A stretch of 64,000 nucleotides of DNA from Thalassospira sp. Its GTDB lineage: Bacteria > Pseudomonadota > Alphaproteobacteria > Rhodospirillales > Thalassospiraceae. The position numbers and the translations under genes were made by a program. Shown here piece after piece: positions 28,300 through 36,962 of the stretch; within the stretch, counting starts at the first letter, position 1, and each line of letters begins with the position of its first letter. The DNA lies in the NCBI RefSeq assembly GCF_002709775.1, contig NZ_PAQR01000064.1, positions 1 to 64,000 on the forward strand, written 5' to 3'. Under the pieces are notes generated by a model. That model saw only the letters and a list, made by a program, of their open reading frames with translations. It was not told the DNA's origin and did not search any database.

Positions 28300-28408
28300 G
28301 CTGGCTCCTGTCTGCAACAGTGTGGGGCGGAATTCATGCTGCTAGCTAAACCCGTCGCCTGAATCAGCGTTAGTGCCAGAACTCGACAATATTTAGGTCC
28401 AGATCGCT

Positions 28409-28444
28409 ATGTGGCTCCATTAAAAGGGGGATTGTGGCTCTATT
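28409..28444 (+). promoter_or_regulatory. Direct-repeat operator upstream of aminotransferase and TauE genes
   Basis: Two direct repeats, ATGTGGCTCCATT at 28409-28421 and TTGTGGCTCTATT at 28432-28444, lie 23 bases apart in the divergent promoter between aminotransferase and TauE/SafE genes. The second is identical, in reverse complement, to 25061-25073. Spacing and direct-repeat form suit a MocR dimer. Confidence 0.65.
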
Positions 28445-28493
28445 GTCCGGGCAATCGGTGGCGTAATTCAGGTTTGTAACAACGAGGAATTCC

Positions 28494-29228
28494 ATGGAAC
28501 TGATCTTGTCTGGCATGGTTGTCGCGGTTGCTGCCCTGTTTCGTGGTGTCACCGGATTTGGCTTTGCGCTGCTGGCTGCCCTTGGTCTGTCGAGCTTGCT
28601 CGCCCCGGCAACGGCAACGCCGATCATTCTGATTATTGATATCGTCCTGACCGGTTTGATCCTGCGCGATTTTGACCGGGACAAGGTCGATTGGCGGGCC
28701 TGCACGATCCTTCTGAGCTTTGGGCTGTTCGGTGCGGTGCTTGGACCCTATGTCGCCTTTGCACTTGATGATCAGACAATCCGCATTGCGACCAATCTTG
28801 CGATTGCGGTGGCGGCCCTGGTTGCCATGTTGCACCACCCGCCAAAATGGATGGGACATTTTGTCATCGGAGCACTTCTGGCCTGCTCGGTCGGTATCCT
28901 GATGTCGGGCTTTGCCGTCGGCGGACCGCTGGTTGCCGCATGGCTTTTGGCCGGTGGTACGCAGGATGTCCGGGTGCGCAACACGCTTGCGATCTATTTC
29001 GGCTCGGTCGATCTGCTTGGTTTCATCACACGTGCGCTTTCGGGCATGTTGCCGGATGATTTTATCGCCCTTGCCTTGCCTCTTCTTGTGATCGCCATGA
29101 TCGCCTATTTCCCGGGTGAGATGATCTATCGCCGGATGTCGGCAATGGTCTGGCGCCGGGTGTGTGCCATCAGCCTCGTTATCATTGCCATTATCGGTTT
29201 CGTACAAACCATCGCGATCAGTCTGTAA
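28494..29228 (+). CDS. TauE/SafE-family membrane transporter
   Basis: A 244-residue polytopic protein with about eight hydrophobic segments, an N-terminal GVTGFGFALLAA motif and a repeated SGFAVGGPLVAAWLL motif, as in TauE/SafE sulfite/organic anion exporters. RBS GAGGAA before ATG 28494. Divergent from the aminotransferase and within reach of the shared operator. In taurine users such proteins export sulfoacetate or sulfite; here an organic acid product of amine transamination is possible. Confidence 0.8.
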   Translation: MELILSGMVVAVAALFRGVTGFGFALLAALGLSSLLAPATATPIILIIDIVLTGLILRDFDRDKVDWRACTILLSFGLFGAVLGPYVAFALDDQTIRIATNLAIAVAALVAMLHHPPKWMGHFVIGALLACSVGILMSGFAVGGPLVAAWLLAGGTQDVRVRNTLAIYFGSVDLLGFITRALSGMLPDDFIALALPLLVIAMIAYFPGEMIYRRMSAMVWRRVCAISLVIIAIIGFVQTIAISL

Positions 29229-29265
29229 GCTTTTCGCCAAACCACTCAAACCACCGGAGATCCCC

Positions 29266-30024
29266 ATGACCAAAACAGCACTCATTACCGGCGCAACTTC
29301 TGGCTTTGGCGCGGCAACGGCCCGGCGGTTTGTCAAGGAAGGTTGGAAAGTCATCGTGACTGGCCGACGTGCCGAACGTCTTGAGGCCCTTGTTAGTGAA
29401 CTCGGTGGTGCCTCGGTCGCCCATGCGCTTTGCTTTGACATTCAGGACTCTGACGCCATCCAGAAGGCGGTCGATAGCTTGCCTGCTGATTTCGCCGATG
29501 TCGATTTGCTGGTGAACAATGCCGGTTTGGCACTTGGCACTGGCCCGGCGCAGGAATGCAATCTTTCCGACTGGATGACGATGATTGATACCAACAACAA
29601 GGGGTTGGTCGCGATCACGCATGTGATGCTCAACAAGCTGATTGAACGCAAAGGGGCGATTGTCAATCTGGCCTCCATCGCATCAAACTGGCCCTATCCG
29701 GGCGGCAACGTCTATGGCGCGACGAAGGCCTTTGTACAGCAGTTTTCGCTGGGCATTCGTTGTGATCTGGCGGGCACCGGTGTACGCGTTACCTCGATCG
29801 AACCGGGCTTGTGCGAAAGTGAATTCACGCTGGTGCGCACGGGTGGGAACAAGGAAGCTTATGACAAGCTTTACAAGGGTGCCGATCCGATCCAGCCGGA
29901 AGACATTGCCGAAAGCATCTTCTGGGTGGCGAATTTGCCAGCGCATGTAAACGTCAACTCGCTTGAAGTCATGCCGACGAGCCAAAGCTGGTCGCCCTTT
30001 GCCATCCATCGCAAGGAAGCCTGA
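29266..30024 (+). CDS. SDR-family oxidoreductase, YdfG-like 3-hydroxy acid dehydrogenase
   Basis: A 252-residue NADP-type short-chain dehydrogenase with TGATSGFG (8-15), NNAG and the YGATK active site. It ends SLEVMPTSQSWSPFAIHR like YdfG, which reduces malonic semialdehyde and oxidises 3-hydroxy acids. Malonic semialdehyde is what the adjacent beta-alanine-type aminotransferase would produce, so the two may act in sequence. ATG 29266 has CCGGAGA upstream; an earlier in-frame ATG lies inside the TauE gene and is rejected. Confidence 0.82.
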   Translation: MTKTALITGATSGFGAATARRFVKEGWKVIVTGRRAERLEALVSELGGASVAHALCFDIQDSDAIQKAVDSLPADFADVDLLVNNAGLALGTGPAQECNLSDWMTMIDTNNKGLVAITHVMLNKLIERKGAIVNLASIASNWPYPGGNVYGATKAFVQQFSLGIRCDLAGTGVRVTSIEPGLCESEFTLVRTGGNKEAYDKLYKGADPIQPEDIAESIFWVANLPAHVNVNSLEVMPTSQSWSPFAIHRKEA

Positions 30025-30040
30025 TCATTGGCGTGATGAT

Positions 30041-30100
30041 CCGTTGGTGGTGGTCAAATTCGACGCCGGAATGGCGTAACTACCACCAACGGTTTTGCTT
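30041..30100 (+). terminator. Rho-independent terminator with long stem
   Basis: CCGTTGGTGGT at 30041-30051 pairs with ACCACCAACGG at 30082-30092, followed by TTTTGCTTTTC. A small CGCC/GGCG hairpin sits in the loop. It ends the TauE-dehydrogenase unit before the two-component genes. Confidence 0.8.
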
Positions 30101-30161
30101 TTCTCTTTCCGCTGAACTAAGCTTTGAAAAAAAATAAAGCATGTTTCAGCGGAGGAACATC

Positions 30162-31595
30162 ATGAGATCGACCGTACTGGGCGCGTCCGAGGGGGCAGCG
30201 CCGTCTGCGGGCAATGACGCAGGTCATAGCGGGCCGGGGCCGGAATTCGGCCCGTGGCTTGAAAAGGCATCCATCCTGATCGTCGATGACGAGCCGGGCA
30301 TGCGCAACTTCCTTGTCCGCACCCTCGGCCCGCGCGCCAAGCGGGTCGAAGAAGCAGCCGACTGCGAAGAAGCCACAGCCTTACTTGATCAGCACCATTT
30401 TGATGTCGTCATTCTTGATAACATCATGCCCGGCAAGAGCGGGGTGGAATGGTTGACCGAACAGCGTGAGATCGGCTTTTTCTCAGATGCTATTCTGATG
30501 ACGGCCTATGCCGACCTTGATACCGCGATCAAGGCACTGCGCGCCGGCGCTGTCGACTTTGTCCTGAAGCCATTTCGATCCAACCAGATTTTAAATGCGG
30601 TGGCGCGCTGTCTGGATCGTATGCGGTTACGCCGTGAAAACCATGTGCTGCGCCATGAATTGCGCGCGACGTCCGATCATGTGTTGTTGCGTGACAAGTT
30701 GATTGGCTATTCGCCGCAAATTCAGGAAATTCGCGAAACCATCGCCCGTGTGGCCCCGTTGCCGACATCAATCCTGATTTCCGGTGAAAGCGGAACGGGC
30801 AAGGAAGTCACCGCGCGTTCCTTGCATGCGCTGTCGGATCGCGCAGAAAAGCCGTTTGTGCCGATCAACTGTGCCGCCATTCCGTCCGAAATGATCGAGG
30901 CGGAATTGTTTGGCCATGTCAAAGGCGCCTTTACCGGTGCACAGGCAGCACGCGATGGCCTGTTCATGCATGCGCAGGGCGGGACGCTGTTTTTGGATGA
31001 AGTCGGTGAATTGTCACTCGCCACCCAAAGCAAGCTTTTGCGCGCGATTGAAAGCCGCCGTGTTCGCCCGGTCGGATCAGAGCGCGAAGCCCCTGTTGAT
31101 CTGCGCTTTGTCTTTGCAACCAACGCCGATCTTGAGGCCGAAGTCGAAGCTGGGCGTTTCCGTGCCGATCTGTTTTACCGCATCAATGTCATGCATATCG
31201 AAATGCCGCCACTTTCCCAACGTGGCGACGATGTGCTGGAACTGGCGGAGCTGTTCATGACCAAGCTGTCCAAGCAGCTTGGCGTGCGCGAGGTGCCGAT
31301 GGATGCGTCGGTGCGGGCCGGACTGACACGCTATGAATGGCCGGGCAACGTGCGTGAATTGCGCAACCTGATCGAACGCACCCTGATCCTTGGCAAGTTC
31401 CCGGCCGAGTTCCGCGACGAATTTGCTGATCAGGGCGCACAGGCAGAATCTGACGAGACCCTGGACGAGATGGAGCGCCGTCACATTCTGGCGATGCTGC
31501 ACAAGACCAACGGCAATCGGAACGAAGCCGCCAGAAGGTTGGGTGTGTCGCGCAAGACGATTGATCGCAAATGCGCAAGCTGGGAACAGGAATGA
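30162..31595 (+). CDS. NtrC-family response regulator (sigma-54 activator)
   Basis: A 477-residue regulator. The receiver domain has Asp42/Asp43, phospho-acceptor Asp86 in VVILDNIMPG and Lys136. The AAA+ domain has Walker A GESGTGKE at 208-215 and the sigma-54 contact GAFTGA at 255-260. The C-terminal Fis-type helix-turn-helix includes NEAARRLGVSRKTI. It opens sigma-54 promoters after phosphorylation by the adjacent kinase. ATG 30162 follows GGAGG. A sigma-54 promoter with two palindromic upstream sites lies just after the kinase gene and is the obvious target. Confidence 0.9.
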   Translation: MRSTVLGASEGAAPSAGNDAGHSGPGPEFGPWLEKASILIVDDEPGMRNFLVRTLGPRAKRVEEAADCEEATALLDQHHFDVVILDNIMPGKSGVEWLTEQREIGFFSDAILMTAYADLDTAIKALRAGAVDFVLKPFRSNQILNAVARCLDRMRLRRENHVLRHELRATSDHVLLRDKLIGYSPQIQEIRETIARVAPLPTSILISGESGTGKEVTARSLHALSDRAEKPFVPINCAAIPSEMIEAELFGHVKGAFTGAQAARDGLFMHAQGGTLFLDEVGELSLATQSKLLRAIESRRVRPVGSEREAPVDLRFVFATNADLEAEVEAGRFRADLFYRINVMHIEMPPLSQRGDDVLELAELFMTKLSKQLGVREVPMDASVRAGLTRYEWPGNVRELRNLIERTLILGKFPAEFRDEFADQGAQAESDETLDEMERRHILAMLHKTNGNRNEAARRLGVSRKTIDRKCASWEQE

Positions 31596-33604
31596 CCGAC
31601 GCGTCACCGTCGGGCGCCACCACGCCCCCCGCCAAAAGAACCCGGTCCGTTCGCTTCAAGCTGCTGGCGATTGCACTTTTGCCAACGCTTGTGATCCTGC
31701 CCTTGTTATTGGGCGTGATGATGGTGCGCTGGAATACGAAGTTTGATGCGCTGCTGACATCAAAGGTCAGTGGCGACCTGACAATTGCCCATCAGTATTT
31801 TACCCATATCCTGGAAAACACCGGCGAACAGATCGAGGCCCTTGGTCAATCGGTCGCGGTGCGTGATGTGCTGGCGAGCGGCAACGCTAACGACATTGAC
31901 CGCTTGCTTGCAGCGCGACAGCAGGAACTGGGTCTTGATTTCCTTTACCTGTCGCCCGGACGCGATAACGAAGTGGGTGATCGGCGCGATGGTGATTGGC
32001 CGGTGATTGAAAGTGCCTATAACGGCCAATCCTCCACCAGCATTGATATTTTCAGCAATCGCGACCTTGCCGCTATTTCGCCTGACCTGGCCGAACGCGC
32101 GCGCCTTGATCTGATTGAAACGCCCAATGCCGTCCCCTCGACCCGCGATGCTGAAACACGTGGCATGGTGGTACATTCGGCAAGTCACGTTGAACTGCCG
32201 ACGGGCGGCAGTGCTGCGCTGGTGGGTGGCATACTGCTTAACCAGAACCTCGGTTTTATCGATACGATCAACGACCTTGTTTATCGCCAGAACAGCCTGC
32301 CCGAGGGCAGTCAGGGGACCGCGACGCTGTTTCTTGATGATGTCCGGGTCAGCACCAATGTCCGTCTGTTTGCCGACCGCCGTGCCTTGGGCACCCGGGT
32401 CTCGGGCGTGGTGCGCAAGACCGTGCTTGAAGATGGTAATGTCTGGCTCGACCGCGCCTTTGTGGTTAATGACTGGTACATATCGGCCTATGAGCCGATC
32501 AAGGATAGCTATGGTAAACGGGTTGGCATGCTTTATGTCGGTTTCCTCGAAGCCCCCTTTGCCCAGACCAAATATGAAAGCCTTCTGATCCTGATCGGGG
32601 CGTTTCTGTTTGTTGCGGCCTTGTCAGTGCCGATCTTCCTGCGCTGGGCGCGGGGTATTTTCAAGCCCCTGGAACGGATGGCCAATACCATTGGCCGGGT
32701 TGAAAACGGCGATCTGTCGGCGCGAACAAATCTTGATCAGGTGCAGGATGAGATCGCCCTTGTCGCTGAGCATCTTGATGATCTGCTTGATCAGGTGCAG
32801 GAACGCGACAAACGCCTGCGCGCCTGGAATGATCAGCTCAATGCCCGCGTTGATGCCCGCACCAGCGAGTTGCGCGAAGCCAACCGCGCGCTTGAAGCCA
32901 CGACCCGGCAACTGATCATGTCGGAAAAGCTTGCTGCGATCGGTGAAATTACCGCCGGTGTGGCGCACGAAATCAACAATCCCGTCGCCGTCCTTCAGGG
33001 TAATCTTGATGTCCTGCGCGATCTTCTGGGTGAACATGCACGACTGGGCGATACTGAATTCCGCCTGATTGACGAACAGGTCAATCGCATCAATCTGATC
33101 GTGACCAAGCTTCTGCAATTTGCCAAACCCGAAGAATATGCGGGCTTCGTCGAACGCCACAGTGTCGCCGAGGTGATTGATGATTGCATGCCCCTCGTTG
33201 CCCATCTTCTCAGCCGGGCTGATATCAAGGTCGTGCGCGAACATCAATCAACCCGACTGGTTCTGATGAACCGAACCGAGTTGCAGCAGGTTCTGGTCAA
33301 CCTGATGGTCAATGCCCTGCATGCCATGCCCGAAAGCGGGACATTGACCCTGATTGATGCTGATGTTGATCGGGGTGGGAAACCCGGCATTCAGATCACC
33401 GTGCGCGATACCGGTACCGGCATGGATGCTGATGTTTTGAACCGCATCTTCGATCCGTTCTACACCACCAAACGGCGCGAAGGCACGGGGCTTGGTCTGT
33501 CGATCACCCGTACCCTGATTGATCGTCAAGGCGGGTCGCTTGATGTTGAAAGTGAACCGGGCAAGGGCACGGTCTTTACCATCTGGTTGCCCGAGGCGGA
33601 CTGA
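31592..33604 (+). CDS. Membrane sensor histidine kinase with extracytoplasmic sensor domain
   Basis: A 670-residue kinase. There are membrane segments near residues 23-45 and about 330-350, and between them a ~280-residue periplasmic sensor (probably Cache-type). A HAMP segment follows (FKPLERMANTIGRVENGD), then a short coiled coil. His459 lies in GVAHEINNPVAV, and the ATPase domain shows LMVNALHAMPESG, DTGTGMD and GTGLGLSITRTL. ATG 31592 overlaps the regulator stop (ATGA); ATG 31571 is an alternative. It resembles DctB-type sensors of small organic acids and probably senses the substrate of the antiporter encoded next, perhaps oxalate or formate. Confidence 0.85.
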   Translation: MTDASPSGATTPPAKRTRSVRFKLLAIALLPTLVILPLLLGVMMVRWNTKFDALLTSKVSGDLTIAHQYFTHILENTGEQIEALGQSVAVRDVLASGNANDIDRLLAARQQELGLDFLYLSPGRDNEVGDRRDGDWPVIESAYNGQSSTSIDIFSNRDLAAISPDLAERARLDLIETPNAVPSTRDAETRGMVVHSASHVELPTGGSAALVGGILLNQNLGFIDTINDLVYRQNSLPEGSQGTATLFLDDVRVSTNVRLFADRRALGTRVSGVVRKTVLEDGNVWLDRAFVVNDWYISAYEPIKDSYGKRVGMLYVGFLEAPFAQTKYESLLILIGAFLFVAALSVPIFLRWARGIFKPLERMANTIGRVENGDLSARTNLDQVQDEIALVAEHLDDLLDQVQERDKRLRAWNDQLNARVDARTSELREANRALEATTRQLIMSEKLAAIGEITAGVAHEINNPVAVLQGNLDVLRDLLGEHARLGDTEFRLIDEQVNRINLIVTKLLQFAKPEEYAGFVERHSVAEVIDDCMPLVAHLLSRADIKVVREHQSTRLVLMNRTELQQVLVNLMVNALHAMPESGTLTLIDADVDRGGKPGIQITVRDTGTGMDADVLNRIFDPFYTTKRREGTGLGLSITRTLIDRQGGSLDVESEPGKGTVFTIWLPEAD

Positions 33605-33658
33605 ACTCAGGCCTCACGGTCAAAACAGTAAACTCCTCCAAAATGCTGCAAATGCGAG

Positions 33659-33716
33659 TGGACATTTTGTCTATATGCACGTTATGCGCGCATTAAGCTT
33701 GTGGACATTTTGTCCA
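33659..33716 (+). promoter_or_regulatory. Two upstream activator sites for the NtrC-type regulator
   Basis: Site one at 33659-33673 reads TGGACATTTTGTCTA and site two at 33702-33716 reads TGGACATTTTGTCCA. Site two is a perfect palindrome (TGGACA, three bases, TGTCCA) and site one differs by one base. The centres are 43 bases apart, four helical turns, and lie about 142 and 99 bases before the expected start of transcription, a classical enhancer layout. Confidence 0.75.
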
Positions 33717-33782
33717 TGCGCGTGCGCTGCAGCAACCCGTTCCAGTTTGGAAAAGTGACAGAAAGTGGTGCTTGGCGCTGTA

Positions 33783-33797
33783 TGGCACGCCGATTGC
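33783..33797 (+). promoter_or_regulatory. Sigma-54 (-24/-12) promoter of the antiporter gene
   Basis: TGGCAC at 33783-33788 and TTGC at 33794-33797 are separated by exactly five bases, matching the RpoN consensus at all ten core positions. Transcription would start near 33808, giving a leader of about 94 bases before ATG 33902. Confidence 0.8.
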
Positions 33798-33901
33798 CAA
33801 GTTGAGAATTCCGGATTTAACCGTGTTTGCCCTGCACCATGACCAATTGTGCGACGGGGAAGGGCAAGGAAAAATCAAAAGACCGGGAGGAAAACAACGT
33901 C

Positions 33902-35626
33902 ATGTTTGACAAGCTCAAGAAAGAACACATCGTCGCTGGCGACGATTTCAACCGCTGGAAAGTTCCGCCAGCATCTATCGCCATTCATTTGTGCATCGGC
34001 TCTGTCTATGCCTGGAGTATCTTTAACCCGCCACTGATCAAGGAATTTGGGGTGGTCAGTGCAAGCTCCGGTGACTGGGGGCTGCAATCCGTTGTCTGGA
34101 TTTTCTCTGTTGCCATCGTCTTTCTTGGCCTTGCGGCTGCCTTTGGCGGCAAATGGCTTGAAGAAGTCGGCCCGCGTATGGTCGGCGTTGTCGCAGCCTT
34201 CTGCTGGGGTGGTGGTTTCATCATCGGCGGCCTTGGCATCATGACCCATCAGCTGTGGCTAGTGTATCTGGGCTATGGCGCGCTTGGTGGCTGTGGTCTT
34301 GGGCTTGGTTATGTTTCGCCGGTCTCGACCCTGATCCGCTGGTTCCCGGACCGGCGCGGCATGGCGACCGGTATGGCCATCATGGGCTTTGGCGGCGGTG
34401 CGATGATCGCAACCCCGATCAAGGAAGCCCTGCTTGCCACCTTCTTCAAGGTGCCTGACTATCTTGGTCCGGAAAGTGCCGTGAACCTCGTGACCGAGGG
34501 CGGCAAACGTATGGCCGAAGTTGGTGGCCAGATGGTCGAAGTCGTTGTTGCCGGTGCCGCACAGGTTGCCGCAGCGCCAGTGCCGATCGAAGAAGGCGTT
34601 TATGTTGCCGGAACCGGTAATACCGGTGCGGCTGCGACCTTCTTTACGCTTGGTGTTGCGTACTTCATCGTCATGATCATTGCATCCTTCTCCTATCGCG
34701 TGCCGCGCGAAGGCTGGCTTCCGGCTGGCTGGACGCCGCCGACTGCGGATGCCGCATCCAAACGCATGATCACGCATGCCAACGTTCACATTGATCAGGC
34801 GCTTAAAACCCCGCAGTTCTATCTGCTGTGGATTGTTCTGTGCTTTAACGTGACGGCCGGTATCGGGGTGATTGGCGTTGCCAAGACCATGATGACGGAG
34901 ATCTTTGGCACGACCTTGCCGTTTATCGTCAACTCCGCCTTTGCGGCGACCTACGTGTTCATGATTTCGGTCTTTAACATGTGCGGTCGTTTCTTCTGGG
35001 CCTCGATGTCTGACTATATCGGGCGCAAGAACACCTATTACTGCTTCTTCATTCTGGGCATCGTTCTCTATATGTCGATCCCGTTTGCCGCAGAACAGGT
35101 CAGCATCAATCCGGCTGTGACATGGCTTGTCATGTTCTATGCCGCAACCATGATCATCTTCACGATGTATGGCGGTGGTTTTGCAACCATTCCGGCTTAT
35201 CTCGCCGATATCTTCGGTACCAAATATGTCGGTGGTATCCATGGTCGTCTTCTGACTGCCTGGAGTACCGCTGGTGTTCTTGGTCCGCTTGCCATCACCC
35301 AGCTGCGTCAGGCCTCGGTCACCAGTTCGATCAAGGATCTGGCATCAAAGGTTGATCCGGCAGCATTCCAGGAGAAGTTCGGTGCCGGCATTGCTCAGCT
35401 TGATCAGCTGGTTGCAGCCAAAACGGTGACCATCGGGCGTCTGATGGAAATCGCACCGGCAGGCACGGTCGATCCGACCTCAAGCCTGTATAACACCACC
35501 ATGTATGCCATGGCGGCATTGCTTGCGATTGCGCTGATTGCCAACAAGCTGGTCAGCCCGATCCATGAAAAGCATCACATGGAAACCCAGGAAGCAGGCG
35601 GCAGCGAAGCTCCGTCGAAAGCCTAA
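33902..35626 (+). CDS. MFS antiporter, oxalate/formate (OxlT-like) family
   Basis: A 574-residue transporter with about twelve hydrophobic segments, longer than the usual ~420 because of an insertion near residues 190-245 (rich in Val/Ala/Pro) and an extended region before the last helix. The FPDRRGMATGMAIMGFGGGAM loop region (residues about 149-169) is characteristic of the OFA family, which exchanges oxalate, formate or related carboxylates. ATG 33902 is chosen because GGGAGGAAAA lies just upstream; an earlier ATG at 33827 would add a charged leader. Expression is probably from the sigma-54 promoter at 33783. A terminator follows. Confidence 0.82.
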   Translation: MFDKLKKEHIVAGDDFNRWKVPPASIAIHLCIGSVYAWSIFNPPLIKEFGVVSASSGDWGLQSVVWIFSVAIVFLGLAAAFGGKWLEEVGPRMVGVVAAFCWGGGFIIGGLGIMTHQLWLVYLGYGALGGCGLGLGYVSPVSTLIRWFPDRRGMATGMAIMGFGGGAMIATPIKEALLATFFKVPDYLGPESAVNLVTEGGKRMAEVGGQMVEVVVAGAAQVAAAPVPIEEGVYVAGTGNTGAAATFFTLGVAYFIVMIIASFSYRVPREGWLPAGWTPPTADAASKRMITHANVHIDQALKTPQFYLLWIVLCFNVTAGIGVIGVAKTMMTEIFGTTLPFIVNSAFAATYVFMISVFNMCGRFFWASMSDYIGRKNTYYCFFILGIVLYMSIPFAAEQVSINPAVTWLVMFYAATMIIFTMYGGGFATIPAYLADIFGTKYVGGIHGRLLTAWSTAGVLGPLAITQLRQASVTSSIKDLASKVDPAAFQEKFGAGIAQLDQLVAAKTVTIGRLMEIAPAGTVDPTSSLYNTTMYAMAALLAIALIANKLVSPIHEKHHMETQEAGGSEAPSKA

Positions 35627-35637
35627 CCTGACCAAAG

Positions 35638-35673
35638 GCGCCAGCCGATGCACCCTCGGCTGGCGCCTGTTTT
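35638..35673 (+). terminator. Rho-independent terminator after the antiporter gene
   Basis: GCGCCAGCCGA and TCGGCTGGCGC form a perfect eleven-pair stem around TGCACCC, followed by CTGTTTT. It is also the first of a series of inverted repeats that fills the gap before the LysR gene. Confidence 0.85.
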
Positions 35674-35880
35674 ACTGGCTCTGTCCACTTGCCAGTAAAG
35701 CCAGGCACGAGTGGGACATCGTGCCAAAGCGTCAGGGGCAGATCCGGGTTCCGTTCATCCAGCCCGGATCTGTGTTCTGTTGCAGGAATAACCTTTATGC
35801 CCGAAGGGGTAATCGGTTATCCTGCAATCAGAACACTTTTCCCGACAATCCCGTCACCAAATTGTTGCGCCAAAGTGTTC
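35671..35880. other. Tandem array of inverted repeats in the antiporter-LysR gap
   Basis: Five more inverted repeats follow the terminator without pause. They are: TTTACTGGC/GCCAGTAAA (35671-35699); GGCACGA/TCGTGCC (35704-35725); CAGATCCGGG/CCCGGATCTG (35739-35772); TGCAGGAATAACC/GGTTATCCTGCA with one bulged A (35781-35826); and GAACACTTT/AAAGTGTTC (35831-35880) with a nested ACAAT/ATTGT. Loop two (TGTCCACT) and loop three (AGTGGGACA region) are nearly complementary. There is no convincing gene. Either a structured RNA or a set of protein sites; no known family recognised. Confidence 0.55.
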
Positions 35881-35959
35881 CGCCCCAGATAGAGCGAGCC
35901 GAAAACAGGATCGCCAACACCGCCATAAAAAGCATCGATCTTGCGATGCCGGATACGCC

Positions 35960-36853
35960 ATGATTGATAAACTCGAAATGTTTATGGTTCTCGCCCGCGA
36001 GCAGCATTTTGGACATGCTGCCGAAGAATGCGGTGTGACGCAGCCAACCCTTTCAAGCGCCTTGCGCCAGCTTGAAGACCATCTTGGCGTTGTCCTGGTC
36101 AAACGCGGATCGCGCTATCAGGGCCTGACACCCGAAGGCGAACGAGTTCTGGAATGGGCGCGTCATATCGTCGGCAGCACCCGATCCATGCGCGATGAAA
36201 TGCGTGCCATGCGCTTTGGCCTGACCGGGCAGGTGCAGATTGCGGTTGTTCCGACCGCGCTTTCGATGGTCCATGAATTGACCACGCCGTTTCGTGAAAA
36301 ACACCCCGATGTCAGCTTTGCCATCCTGTCGCGGACCTCTGCCGAAATTCAGGCGCTGCTCGACGATCTGCAAATTGATGCCGGGATTACCTATCTTGAT
36401 AATGAGCCACTTGGGCGCGTAACAGCCATCCCACTGTACCGGGAACGCTATCATCTTGTGACGTCAAACATGGAAGATCTTGCCGGACGTGATACAATCA
36501 CCTGGCGCGAAGCCGCTGAATTGCCGCTTTGCCTGCTAACGCCAGATATGCAAAACCGCCGCATCATCGATCAGCATCTTGATGCGGTGGGGGCGAAGGT
36601 CAGCGCGACGCTGGAAAGCGATTCCATGATTGCGCTGTTTACCCATGTGCAAACAGGCAACTGGGCCAGCATCATGCCGGAAAAAATGGTCGAAAGTTTC
36701 GGGATGCGCGACCGGGTCAAATCGATCCCGATCACCGAACCCGATGCCACTCACACCGTCGGCCTGATCGCCGCACGACGCGAACCGGCAACCCCGGTTG
36801 TGTCGGCCTTGATCAAGGAGGCAGCCCGCATTTCAGAGCTGCAATCGGCTTGA
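35960..36853 (+). CDS. LysR-family transcriptional regulator
   Basis: A 297-residue LysR protein. The N-terminal helix-turn-helix includes HFGHAAEECGVTQPTLSSAL (about residues 17-36), followed by the effector domain from about residue 90. It lies 110 bases upstream of the formate dehydrogenase genes in the same direction, the usual position of a pathway activator. The gap to fdsG holds ATTG...CAAT arms at about 36888-36907 that could be part of a LysR site, though this is weak. The effector is unknown; formate is a candidate. Confidence 0.85.
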   Translation: MIDKLEMFMVLAREQHFGHAAEECGVTQPTLSSALRQLEDHLGVVLVKRGSRYQGLTPEGERVLEWARHIVGSTRSMRDEMRAMRFGLTGQVQIAVVPTALSMVHELTTPFREKHPDVSFAILSRTSAEIQALLDDLQIDAGITYLDNEPLGRVTAIPLYRERYHLVTSNMEDLAGRDTITWREAAELPLCLLTPDMQNRRIIDQHLDAVGAKVSATLESDSMIALFTHVQTGNWASIMPEKMVESFGMRDRVKSIPITEPDATHTVGLIAARREPATPVVSALIKEAARISELQSA

Positions 36854-36962
36854 TAGGTTTTCGCTATCGCGTAACGGGATGGCTTTATTGAACAGGCCGT
36901 GACAATGCCTGACACTATGAAGAACAACGAATAATTCAAACATGCTTGAGAGAGAGGCTTGC

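Noticed and set aside
33827-33901. Upstream ATG of the antiporter gene
   Set aside because: Adds 25 charged residues with no family counterpart and bypasses the strong GGGAGGAAAA site in front of ATG 33902.
35671-35699. A second sigma-54 promoter, TGGCTC...TTGC at 35677-35693
   Set aside because: The spacing between the two elements is two bases too long and the -24 element is imperfect, so it does not fit the RpoN consensus.
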